Source of the DNA: Proteobacteria bacterium UBA6920
GTDB taxonomy: Bacteria > Pseudomonadota > Gammaproteobacteria > SG8-11
Reading direction: 5' to 3'
NCBI GenBank assembly: GCA_002448875.1
Contig: DKAS01000011.1
Location: 17,590-25,704 of the forward strand
DNA length: 8,115 nucleotides
A program made the translations under genes and the position numbers. Below the pieces are notes generated by a model, which worked only from the letters and a program-made list of their open reading frames with translations, was not told the origin of the DNA and did not search any database. Below are positions 1-5,712 of this stretch, in pieces. The number at the start of each line of letters is the position of its first letter. The stretch's first letter is position 1.

Positions 1-663
1 ATCTACAGCGCCTGCTACAAGCTGTCCATCCTCATGTCGCTGTTCATCCAGGCTTTTCGCTATGCCGGCGAACCGTTTTTCTTCGCCCATGCGGCGGAAC
101 GCAACGCGCCGAAAACCTATGCCGACGTGCTTACGTATCTGGTGATCTTCTGCGTGTTCATCTTCCTGGTGGTGAGCCTGTACCTGGACGTGTTCAAGTA
201 TTTCATCGGCAGCTCCTTCCGCGTCGGTCTGCCCATCGTGCCCATTCAGTTGCTGGCGCACCTGTTTCTCGGTATTTATGTGGCGCTGTCCATCTGGTAC
301 AAGCTGTCCGATCGCACCCTGATGGGCGCCTATGTGTCGGTGGGCGGCGCGCTGTTGACCGTGGGGCTGTTGTTCTGGTGGGTGCCGCGCTACGGTTATA
401 CCGGCGCCGCTTATGCCACCTTATCCTGTTATTTCTCCATGGCGCTGGTGTCCTACCTGCTAGGGCGCAAATACTATCCCGTGCCCTACGATGTGCCGCG
501 CATACTCGCGTACATCGCGCTGGGTCTGCTGTTATATTTCGGCAACGGGCTGTTGATCGAGCATGCCGGCGTGCCGGCGCTGCTGTCCGGTACCCTGGGC
601 ATCGCCCTGTTTCTCGCCGTGGCCTATGCGTTCGATGGCCGCAAGCTGCGGGCAATGGCCTGA
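1..663 (+). CDS. Polysaccharide (O-antigen/exopolysaccharide) flippase, C-terminal part, 5' truncated by window
   Basis: The reading frame is already open at base 1 and ends at TGA 661-663, giving 220 residues of the C-terminal part; the true start lies outside the window. Seen: about six hydrophobic segments separated by short polar loops, a soluble stretch near the start (FRYAGEPFFFAHAAE), and a GYTGAAYATL-type helix start near residues 132-141. This pattern is typical of the C-terminal half of Wzx-like lipopolysaccharide/polysaccharide biosynthesis proteins of the MVF/MATE-related superfamily. Family knowledge: these inner-membrane proteins flip undecaprenyl-linked sugar units to the periplasm. 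The gene is convergent with the emrAB-type operon, 80 bp away, with a GC-rich hairpin between them. The substrate cannot be told from this fragment, and any glycan cluster would lie to the left. The superfamily is fairly sure; the exact role is not. Confidence 0.8.
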   Translation: MYSACYKLSILMSLFIQAFRYAGEPFFFAHAAERNAPKTYADVLTYLVIFCVFIFLVVSLYLDVFKYFIGSSFRVGLPIVPIQLLAHLFLGIYVALSIWYKLSDRTLMGAYVSVGGALLTVGLLFWWVPRYGYTGAAYATLSCYFSMALVSYLLGRKYYPVPYDVPRILAYIALGLLLYFGNGLLIEHAGVPALLSGTLGIALFLAVAYAFDGRKLRAMA

Positions 664-675
664 CGAGCGGTTTCC

Positions 676-700
676 GCCGCGGTTCACCGGCCGCGGCTTT
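676..700 (+). terminator. GC-rich hairpin after the flippase gene, possible weak intrinsic terminator
   Basis: A perfect 7-bp inverted repeat pairs GCCGCGG (676-682) with CCGCGGC (691-697) around an 8-nt loop. It starts 12 bp after the flippase stop and is followed by TTTGCCTTTG, a poor, interrupted T-tract. It could end rightward transcription before the convergent efflux operon. On the minus strand no T-run follows the stem, so it is less likely to serve emrB. Confidence 0.4.
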
Positions 701-743
701 GCCTTTGCGTCCACCCAGACCGGGCGGGCGTCGCCTGCCGATT

Positions 744-2282
744 TCAGGCTTCCGACGGCGGCGGCGCGGCCGGTTGACCGTGGCCGGCGCGTCGCAACCA
801 CCACACCACCGGCGCCATGACGATGAAACTCCAGCTTACCAGCAGGTAGGCGTCGATGAAGGCGAGCATGCTGGCCTGGCGGCCCAGCTCGCGGGCCAGG
901 GAGGCGGCGGCGCCGGGGTCGGCCAAGGACAGGCCATGGTCTTGCAGCCAGAGGTACACCGTGGGGTTGTCCGCCTGAATATTGCCGCCCAGTGTTTGCC
1001 AGTGATACTGGCCGCGTCGCGACAGGGTGGTGGCCAGCACGGAGATGCCGATGGAACTGCCGATGGTGCGTGTCAGATTGTAGAGTCCGGCGGCTTCGGC
1101 CATGTCACGCTTGGGCAAGGTATCGTACGCCAGAGTCGACAGCGGGACGAAAATCATGCCTATGCCCAGACCCTGGATGGCGGCCGGCCAGACGATCCAG
1201 AACATGTCCAGCGATAAATTGTAGCGGGTCATTTGCCAGCCGCCGAAGGAGGCAAGGATGATCCCGGTGGTGATCAGGTAACGGGCATCCACATGGCGTA
1301 TCACCCGGCCGACCACCATCATGCCCAGGGCGCTGGCGATAGCGCGCGGCGCCATGACTTCGCCGGTGAGGGCCGCCGGATAGCCGAGGAGATTTTCCAG
1401 CATGATGGGTTGGATGGTAATCGTGCCGAACAGGCCGAGGCCGAAGGCCGCCATCAGCAGCGATGCGGTGGCCAGGTTGCGGTCACGGAACAAGCGCAGG
1501 TTGACCACCGGATCAGGATGACGCCAGCAATAGTAGATGAATCCCACGCCGCCAATGACCGCCGCCACCGCCAGACTGACGATCAGATCCGAGGTGAACC
1601 AGTCTTCCACATTGCCCCGGTCCAGCATCAGTTGCAGACTGCCGACGCCGATGGCCATCATCAGCATGCCCGGCCAGTCGATGGCGCCGCGCTGGGTGGG
1701 GGTATCAGGCACCGAGATCACGGATAGCAGCCAGGACACCAGTCCCACCGGCCCATTGATGTAAAACACCCAGCGCCAGTCCAGATGATCGGTGATATAG
1801 CCGCCCAGGGTCGGGCCCAGCACCGGCGCCACCATGATGCCCATGCCCCAGATGGCCATGGCCTGGCCGCGTTGTTCGCGGCCGAAACTTTGCACCATGA
1901 CCGCCTGCGACAGCGGCATCAGCGGCGCGCCCAGGGCGCCCTGAAGGATGCGAAACAACACCATTTCCGCCAGGTTTCCCGCCTGCCCGCACAGGGCGGA
2001 CGTGATCACGAAACCGGCGGTGCACACCAGCACCACGCGGCGCTGGCCATAGCGTCGGGAGAGAAAACCGGTCAGGGAGACGAATACCGCCTGGCTGACC
2101 AGGTAGGCGGTCAGCACCCAGGTGACCTGCTGCGAGGTGGCGCCCAGCGTCGCCATCATGTGCGGCAGGGCGACATTGACGATGGTCATATCCAGCACCA
2201 CCATGACGGTGGTGATCATCACCGCCAGGGTGATGAGGCCGCGTCGTGCCGGCAGATCCGCTTCGGCGGGGCTAGGAGCCAT
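744..2282 (-). CDS. emrB: EmrB/QacA-type multidrug efflux MFS transporter (DHA2 family, 14 TM)
   Basis: This 512-residue protein has about 14 hydrophobic segments, as expected for the DHA2 (EmrB/QacA) family of proton-driven drug exporters in the inner membrane. Motifs seen: D1 motif LDMTIVNVALP (residues 30-40), a motif A-like GFLSRRYGQRR (72-82), the motif B arginine in RILQG (111-115), and motif C APVLGPTLGG (152-161). I chose ATG 2282 because it gives 512 residues, the length of E. coli EmrB, and a short hydrophilic N-terminus before TM1. The frame stays open to ATG 2339 (531 residues), but those extra residues lie inside emrA and look unlike a transporter N-terminus. The chosen start overlaps the emrA stop by 11 bp, implying translational coupling. 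Inference: it pairs with the upstream EmrA-like adaptor and a TolC-like channel to expel hydrophobic compounds. Substrates cannot be deduced from the sequence. Confidence 0.92.
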   Translation of the reverse strand: MAPSPAEADLPARRGLITLAVMITTVMVVLDMTIVNVALPHMMATLGATSQQVTWVLTAYLVSQAVFVSLTGFLSRRYGQRRVVLVCTAGFVITSALCGQAGNLAEMVLFRILQGALGAPLMPLSQAVMVQSFGREQRGQAMAIWGMGIMVAPVLGPTLGGYITDHLDWRWVFYINGPVGLVSWLLSVISVPDTPTQRGAIDWPGMLMMAIGVGSLQLMLDRGNVEDWFTSDLIVSLAVAAVIGGVGFIYYCWRHPDPVVNLRLFRDRNLATASLLMAAFGLGLFGTITIQPIMLENLLGYPAALTGEVMAPRAIASALGMMVVGRVIRHVDARYLITTGIILASFGGWQMTRYNLSLDMFWIVWPAAIQGLGIGMIFVPLSTLAYDTLPKRDMAEAAGLYNLTRTIGSSIGISVLATTLSRRGQYHWQTLGGNIQADNPTVYLWLQDHGLSLADPGAAASLARELGRQASMLAFIDAYLLVSWSFIVMAPVVWWLRRAGHGQPAAPPPSEA

Positions 2283-3294
2283 GGGTGGTATCGATGGTGA
2301 CGACAGCGCTGCTGCCCACCCGCAGGGGGTGATGGTCATCGCCCGGAGTCAATAGCACTTTGACCGGAAAGCGTTGCGTCACCTTGATCCAGTTGCCACT
2401 GGCGTTTTCCGGTGGCAGCAGGGAAAACGCGGCACCGCTGGCCGGGCTCAGGCTTTCCACCGTTCCCTGGAAGTTCACGCCGGGGTACATATCCACGGTA
2501 ATGGTCGCGGGTTGTCCCGGATGAATGTGGGCCAGGTCGGTTTCCTTATAATTGGCGTCAACCCACCACTGGCTGGGGTCCACCAGCAGGAACAGGGGGC
2601 TGTGGCTTTCCACCATGCTGCCGGGGCGCAGGCGTAGATTGACTACCTGGCCGGCGGTGGGCGCCACGACATGGGTGTTGTGCAGATCCAGCTCCGCCTT
2701 GCGCAGACTGGCTTCGGCCTGGCGTAACTGAGCATTGCCCTTACCCGGGGTGCCGAGGCTGATACGGGCGCGATCGAGGTCGGCTTCGGCACTGGCCAGG
2801 GCCGCCTGCGCAACCTTGAGATTGGCGCGGGCTTCGTCAGCCTGGGCCTGGGAAACCTTGCCGGTGGCCACCAGGTCGAGAATGCGCTGATTGGATGCGC
2901 GCGCGTCTTCCAGCCGGGCACGGCGATCTTCCACCACCGCAGCGGCGGCGATCATGGCCCGATCGGCGCCGGCCAGTCCCTGCGCCGCCAGATCAAAGGC
3001 GGCCTGTGCCTGATCGCGGGCGATTTCATAGGGTTTAGGATCGATATCGAACAGGGGATCACCGGCCGCCACCTGTTGGTGATCATTGGCATAGACCGTA
3101 CTGATCCGACCGGGAACTTCCGCGGCAACACGAATAACATGCGCCTGGACATAGGCATCCTCGGTGCTGGGATAGCGCGCCTGATAGGCAATGTAGAACC
3201 AGGCGCCCGTGCCAATGGCGAGAACGAGTACGGACACAAGGGCCAGTTTCCGGCGCGCAACCTTACGCGGTGCGGCGGGTTGATCGGTGTTCAT
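2272..3294 (-). CDS. emrA: EmrA-type periplasmic adaptor (HlyD/membrane fusion protein family)
   Basis: This 340-residue protein has the layout of an HlyD/EmrA membrane fusion protein: a short basic cytoplasmic N-terminus, one membrane anchor (about 17-37), a lipoyl half-motif (about 46-85, with STEDAYVQAHV and AAEVPGRI), a long Ala/Glu/Arg-rich coiled coil (about 88-205), the second lipoyl half (THVVAPTAGQV), and a beta-barrel region with NYKETDLAHIHPGQPATI. Family knowledge: such adaptors link an inner-membrane pump to a TolC-family channel. It is shorter than E. coli EmrA (390 residues), mostly because the coiled coil is shorter. Start ATG 3294 has AGGAG at 3301-3305 with a 6-nt gap. It is first in the operon with emrB. 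No TolC-like gene and no MarR-type EmrR regulator is in the window. A VceA- or FarA-like name would fit equally well. Confidence 0.92.
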   Translation of the reverse strand: MNTDQPAAPRKVARRKLALVSVLVLAIGTGAWFYIAYQARYPSTEDAYVQAHVIRVAAEVPGRISTVYANDHQQVAAGDPLFDIDPKPYEIARDQAQAAFDLAAQGLAGADRAMIAAAAVVEDRRARLEDARASNQRILDLVATGKVSQAQADEARANLKVAQAALASAEADLDRARISLGTPGKGNAQLRQAEASLRKAELDLHNTHVVAPTAGQVVNLRLRPGSMVESHSPLFLLVDPSQWWVDANYKETDLAHIHPGQPATITVDMYPGVNFQGTVESLSPASGAAFSLLPPENASGNWIKVTQRFPVKVLLTPGDDHHPLRVGSSAVVTIDTTHGS

Positions 3295-3300
3295 CTGATA

Positions 3301-3305
3301 CTCCT
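3301..3305 (-). promoter_or_regulatory. Ribosome binding site of the emrA-like gene
   Basis: The minus strand reads AGGAG, then six bases, then the ATG at 3294. This fixes the start of the adaptor gene. Confidence 0.75.
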
Positions 3306-3373
3306 GAGCTGATTTCGGCGGATTGGGGCTGCCGGTGAGGACGGTGGCACGACATTTTACTGACTCAGGACCT

Positions 3374-3396
3374 AAAAAAGAACCGCTCTTCCACGG
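3374..3396 (-). terminator. Possible weak terminator of the response regulator gene
   Basis: On the minus strand a short stem (CCGT/GCGG, one G-T pair, 6-nt loop) at 3383-3396 is followed by TTCTTTTTT (3374-3382). The T-run is good but the stem has only 4 bp. It lies about 90 bp after the regulator stop and about 80 bp before the emrA-like start. If real, it would partly separate the two transcription units. Confidence 0.35.
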
Positions 3397-3432
3397 CCTG
3401 AGGATGGGCGGTCAAGGGGGGAGAACCGGTAA

Positions 3433-3450
3433 TCCGGCGCATGGGCCGGA
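3433..3450. repeat. Inverted repeat between the regulator and the emrA-like gene
   Basis: TCCGGC (3433-3438) and GCCGGA (3445-3450) form a perfect 6-bp inverted repeat with a 6-base spacer. It lies in the 191-bp gap upstream of the efflux operon. It could be an operator or a short stem-loop; no T-run follows on either strand. I found no convincing sigma70 promoter for the efflux genes in this gap. Confidence 0.35.
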
Positions 3451-3485
3451 GGGCGCGAAATCCGATGATTCGTGGGTCTATAATT

Positions 3486-4136
3486 TTATTGGTTGCCCGC
3501 CAGGGACCACATCATGGCGTGTCTGGCCAGTTCACCACTGGTTTCCAGGCGCAGCTTGCGCTTAATGTTAGCCCGGTGGGATTCAATGGTTTTGACGCTC
3601 AAGTGCAGGCAGGAAGCGATTTCCCCGGTGGCAAGACCGCGCCCCACCAGATCGAATACCTCCAGTTCACGGGTGGACAGGGTTTGCACCGCCAGTTGCT
3701 GCGGTCTTTGCACCCGGCCCATGCTGTTGCGCAGGTGCGGTTCCAGGTGGGCGCTGACCGAAATCTTGCCGGCGAGAATGCGATGCAGGGTGTTGAGGAT
3801 ATTGTCGGGGGACTCGTCCTTGCATAAATAACCCATGGCACCTTGATGCAAGGCCCGCTCCGCCAGCAGGATTTCATTGTGGATGGACAGTACCAGGACG
3901 CGGGTTGCAGGCAGGGTAACGCGGAAGCGCTTGATCAGGTCCAGGCCATTTCCATCGGGCAGGGAAATATCAATAATTGCCAGGTCGGGCCGTGCCGTGC
4001 CCAACAGGCGGACGGTTTCGTGAATGCTCCCTGCTTCCCAGCGCACGCGGAAACGGGGTTCGCTCTCCAGCAGCGCGCGCAGACCGCTGCGTATCAGGGG
4101 GTGATCGTCGACAATCAGGAGCTCAGCGGTTTCCAT
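3486..4136 (-). CDS. NarL/FixJ-family two-component response regulator, no adjacent sensor kinase
   Basis: This 216-residue protein has an N-terminal receiver domain (about 5-120) and a C-terminal LuxR-type helix-turn-helix (about 150-210). Receiver residues seen: acidic pair D10-D11, phospho-acceptor D56 in IIDISLPDGNG, S84 at the conserved Ser/Thr position, and K106. The DNA-binding domain starts LSTRELEVFDLVGRG and contains the recognition helix region SVKTIESHRANIKRKL (180-195). All key residues are present, so it should be phosphorylated and bind DNA. No histidine kinase lies on either side. The next gene on this strand is emrA, 191 bp downstream. Family knowledge: E. coli EvgA, of the same family, activates emrKY. 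Control of the local efflux genes is therefore a fair guess, not shown. Start ATG 4136 has no clear Shine-Dalgarno sequence, and upstream ATGs are out of frame. Confidence 0.93.
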   Translation of the reverse strand: METAELLIVDDHPLIRSGLRALLESEPRFRVRWEAGSIHETVRLLGTARPDLAIIDISLPDGNGLDLIKRFRVTLPATRVLVLSIHNEILLAERALHQGAMGYLCKDESPDNILNTLHRILAGKISVSAHLEPHLRNSMGRVQRPQQLAVQTLSTRELEVFDLVGRGLATGEIASCLHLSVKTIESHRANIKRKLRLETSGELARHAMMWSLAGNQ

Positions 4137-4230
4137 GGTTTATCTGCATTTGCATTCACCTATTGTAGCCAAGACGCGCTGTCGAGACCGCCCAAGAGAA
4201 ATGTTTACTATAAAAGAAGCTAGCTTTCCA

Positions 4231-4289
4231 CGGTTGCAGTAACAATTCGGGGAAACCCCGATACGCGGTTGCCAATTCCGCCTTTTTTT
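4231..4289 (+). terminator. Two hairpins plus T7 run with no upstream gene: orphan terminator or small RNA 3' end
   Basis: Hairpin one is CGGGG-AAA-CCCCG (4248-4260), extendable by one T-A pair. Hairpin two is GCGG (4265-4268) with CCGC (4278-4281) around a 9-nt loop, followed after one C by seven Ts (4283-4289). The element CGGTTGC...CAATTC occurs twice around hairpin one: 4231-4237 with 4243-4248, and uninterrupted at 4266-4278. The layout resembles an intrinsic terminator, but no rightward gene precedes it. A short transcript starting near the -10-like TATAAA at 4209-4214 would fit, although no -35 is visible. Confidence 0.4.
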
Positions 4290-4368
4290 AACTACCGATT
4301 TGCCGTCCGCACCTTGCCTGTGGCCGCTGTCCGTTCGGCGGTTTTCACGGTTTTTTCAGATTTATTGA

Positions 4369-4375
4369 CTATACT
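4369..4375 (+). promoter_or_regulatory. CTATACT box, possible sigmaS-type -10 element
   Basis: CTATACT matches the extended -10 sequence favoured by sigmaS. No good -35 hexamer is visible, which such promoters can tolerate. If used, it would give a leader of about 270 nt before the DUF2934 gene. A seven-base match in AT-rich DNA can easily occur by chance. Confidence 0.25.
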
Positions 4376-4401
4376 GCATTTTTTGCCACACACGTCGTTT
4401 G

Positions 4402-4419
4402 TCCGCTACATCCGCTACA
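4402..4419 (+). repeat. Perfect 9-bp tandem repeat, two copies
   Basis: TCCGCTACA occurs twice in direct succession (4402-4410 and 4411-4419) in the divergent spacer. It may be a paired regulator-binding site or a chance or slippage product. I recognise no known factor for it. Confidence 0.5.
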
Positions 4420-4523
4420 CGAACATTGCGTTCTCTCGGTCGAGGATCTGTTCGTCTGCAAGGCTGCGTTCACAGCACCAGAGAAAGCCGGTTCATAAAA
4501 ACTATTTTTTCGTGAAACTACCG

Positions 4524-4551
4524 ATGACATTTCGTAGTCGTAGGCTATGAT
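4524..4551 (+). promoter_or_regulatory. Sigma70-like promoter for the DUF2934-PilZ pair
   Basis: The -35 box ATGACA (4524-4529, 5 of 6 consensus) is separated by 16 bp from the -10 box TATGAT (4546-4551, 5 of 6 consensus). Transcription would start near 4558, giving an untranslated leader of about 95 nt. It is the best match I found in the spacer, by eye only. Confidence 0.5.
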
Positions 4552-4651
4552 TTCTCAAGGCTCCGGTGAATTAGCATATAGGTAGGAGATCGTGTAGACG
4601 CAGAGTGGGCGCAACAATTAGATCAGTCAATCGCAATTTAATGGAGGGCTT

Positions 4652-4882
4652 ATGGCAAAAGCAAAACCGAAAACCGTTACCCCGGCCAAGGCAAAAATGG
4701 ACACGGCGAAGAACGTCAGCATTGCGGCAAATCCGGCGGGAGACGACGATCGACAGCGCATGGTGAGCGAAGCAGCTTATTATCTGGCGGAACACCGCGG
4801 ATTCGGGGCGGGTGGGGAGCTGGGGGACTGGTTACAGGCGGAACAGCAGGTGGATGAGCGCCTCGGGCGTCACGAGGGGTGA
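4652..4882 (+). CDS. DUF2934 domain-containing small protein
   Basis: This 76-residue protein has a Lys/Ala/Pro-rich, basic N-terminal tail (about 1-29) and a C-terminal DUF2934 core (about 34-66) with the family pattern: R36, EAAYYLAEHRGF (40-51), a Gly-rich turn, then DWLQAEQQV (59-67). Family knowledge: DUF2934 is a short bacterial domain of unknown function, often seen with low-complexity basic tails. The basic tail may bind nucleic acid or a partner; that is inference. GGAGGG at 4643-4648 supports ATG 4652. It is followed after 4 bp by the PilZ gene, whose ribosome binding site overlaps this stop codon, so the two are almost surely co-translated. There is no signal peptide or membrane segment. 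Confidence 0.85.
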   Translation: MAKAKPKTVTPAKAKMDTAKNVSIAANPAGDDDRQRMVSEAAYYLAEHRGFGAGGELGDWLQAEQQVDERLGRHEG

Positions 4883-4886
4883 CGGC

Positions 4887-5201
4887 ATGGAGCATCGCTT
4901 GCACAAACGAACCTCCATCGATGAGGTGGTGCAGGTTCGAACCCGGGGTCAGACGGTTCATGTCAAGGCATTTTCTATCAGTCAAGGTGGATTGAGTATC
5001 GAAATTGTACCCGGACTGCTGTATCCCGGGCAGCAGGTAGATCTGTCTTGGCGTAGCCACAGTGTTCGGGACACGGATTCCGCGGTGAAGGCTTTAGTGA
5101 TCCATGCCAACGATAACGTTGTCGGTCTGATGTTTGCCCACGAACGAGGATTAAATTACGACAGGTCTGCGGGCAGAGTAGGAGGAGCGGTCTGCGCCTG
5201 A
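4887..5201 (+). CDS. PilZ domain protein, putative c-di-GMP receptor with altered second motif
   Basis: This 104-residue protein consists almost wholly of one PilZ-like domain. The RxxxR c-di-GMP motif is present as R4-L-H-K-R8. The second motif, normally (D/N)xSxxG, reads S30-I-S-Q-G-G35: the Ser and Gly are kept but the acidic/amide residue is Ser. Beta-rich segments follow (GLSIEIV, QQVDLSW, AVKALVIHAND, VVGLMFAHE). Family knowledge: PilZ proteins bind c-di-GMP and steer motility, exopolysaccharide or adhesion. Binding may be weakened here by the substitution; that is inference. I chose ATG 4887 because it puts RxxxR at the usual N-terminal place and has GAGGGG just upstream, overlapping the DUF2934 stop. 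An earlier in-frame ATG at 4812 would lie inside the DUF2934 gene. The C-terminal tail after about residue 92 looks unstructured. Confidence 0.85.
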   Translation: MEHRLHKRTSIDEVVQVRTRGQTVHVKAFSISQGGLSIEIVPGLLYPGQQVDLSWRSHSVRDTDSAVKALVIHANDNVVGLMFAHERGLNYDRSAGRVGGAVCA

Positions 5202-5304
5202 ACCTCTCATCCGAGATTGTTGGGACGAACGTGTATTTATAGGCCAAGGTGAGCGCACAGTGGCGCCGGGTCATGGTCCTTGCCAGAATCTGGAGTAATC
5301 AACA

Positions 5305-5577
5305 ATGGCTTCATCGGCGAGGGTGATCTTCACCGGTGAGTCGTGCCACCCCGCACTGGCCGTCATTCATGTAAGAGTCGATGTGCGCGGTAGTTCAACC
5401 GCGCAGGTGTTGCATGCCAGTAACCGGGGCAACGAGGTGCCGGATGGTATGCATTCCGCAGTGGCCGCACCCAGGCTCGCCGTTCCACCGCAACGGTTAC
5501 CCTTCAGGCTGAAATCCAGAGTGGAGGCCCCCTTTGTAGTGCTGGGGAGCACCGCTATTGTCCACAAAAAATTCTGA
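5305..5577 (+). CDS. Doubtful 90-residue hypothetical protein
   Basis: ATG 5305 is preceded by GGAG (5292-5295) with a 9-nt gap, and the frame runs to TGA 5575-5577. The protein is basic, has no signal peptide, membrane segment or family motif that I recognise, and uses several rare-type codons (AGA, AGG, TTA). In its favour are the good ribosome binding site and the location in an otherwise empty gap. Against it, the same stretch carries several inverted repeats that suggest structured RNA or DNA, and the promoter for the next genes overlaps its end. It may be coding, an RNA gene, or neither. Confidence 0.3.
   Translation: MASSARVIFTGESCHPALAVIHVRVDVRGSSTAQVLHASNRGNEVPDGMHSAVAAPRLAVPPQRLPFRLKSRVEAPFVVLGSTAIVHKKF
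5384..5453 (+). repeat. Two consecutive strong stem-loops
   Basis: Stem-loop A pairs TGCGCGGT (5384-5391) perfectly with ACCGCGCA (5398-5405) around a 6-base loop. Stem-loop B pairs TGCATGCC (5411-5418) with GGTATGCA (5446-5453), eight pairs with one G-T. It encloses an inner helix CCGG..CA/TGCCGG (5424-5431 with 5438-5443, two bulged Gs). Two smaller hairpins follow: CCGTT/AACGG (5480-5484 with 5492-5496) and GTGCT-GGGG-AGCAC (5539-5552). The function is unknown. Confidence 0.5.
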
Positions 5578-5586
5578 TACTATATT
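5558..5586 (+). promoter_or_regulatory. Sigma70-like promoter for the GNAT-nitrilase genes
   Basis: TTGTCC (5558-5563, 4 of 6 to consensus) and TATATT (5581-5586, 5 of 6) are separated by the ideal 17 bp. Transcription would start near 5593, leaving a leader of about 120 nt before the GNAT start. The AT-rich spacer stands out from the GC-rich surroundings. Confidence 0.55.
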
Positions 5587-5712
5587 TAGTCGATTTCACC
5601 GTTTTCCGGGGGTGCGGGTGTCAGTTACACAAGCTTTGCTTTTGGGGTATGCGGTGTCTGGCGAACGGCATCGGGCAGGCGGCGCAATTTCCGCTGCGAG
5701 GGTGAGTGACCG

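Larger units (their letters stand above)
4137..4651. other. Divergent intergenic spacer, AT-richer than its neighbours, no convincing gene
   Basis: This 515-bp gap separates the leftward response regulator from the rightward DUF2934 gene. It is visibly richer in A and T than the surrounding coding DNA. It holds a possible leftward -10 (TACAAT on the minus strand, 4162-4167) close to the regulator start, two adjacent hairpins ending in seven Ts, a perfect tandem repeat, a CTATACT box and a sigma70-like promoter, listed separately. The open frames inside start at weak codons and resemble no known protein. Confidence 0.6.
5202..5712. other. Gap between the PilZ and GNAT genes: inverted repeats, a promoter, one doubtful ORF
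   Basis: No recognised gene lies in these 511 bp. They hold one small open frame (5305-5577), a cluster of stem-loops (about 5384-5552), an 11-bp palindrome CCAGA-A-TCTGG (5283-5293) touching that ORF's ribosome binding site, and a sigma70-like promoter at 5558-5586. No clear terminator with a T-run follows the PilZ gene. Confidence 0.6.

Noticed and set aside
203..804. Minus-strand frames opposite the flippase and its 3' end
   Set aside because: Arg/Ala/Pro-rich translation typical of a shadow frame; the plus-strand membrane protein is convincing.
378..2300. Long plus-strand open frames opposite the emrB-like gene (for example 378-1217, 1233-1727, 1785-2300)
   Set aside because: They are antisense to a clear 14-TM transporter, are rich in His/Gln/Arg/Gly as expected of GC-rich shadow frames, and lack family motifs.
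3479..3484. Perfect TATAAT on the plus strand
   Set aside because: No -35 box at 16-18 bp, and it would drive antisense transcription into the response regulator; it most likely reflects the AT-rich end of that gene.
4269..4550. 93-codon plus-strand frame in the divergent spacer
   Set aside because: It begins at a TTG inside a terminator-like hairpin, has no ribosome binding site, and resembles no protein.
4540..4651. c-di-GMP (GEMM) riboswitch before the DUF2934-PilZ genes
   Set aside because: Some G-rich pieces recall it, but the conserved core and paired helices could not be fitted.
5384..5405. tRNA D-arm-like look of the first stem-loop
   Set aside because: No acceptor stem, anticodon arm or T-loop (GGTTCRA) at the proper distances.
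5384..5500. Integron attC site
   Set aside because: A RYYYAAC-like box is present at 5393-5399, but no matching GTTRRRY box follows at a suitable distance, and no cassette structure is seen.
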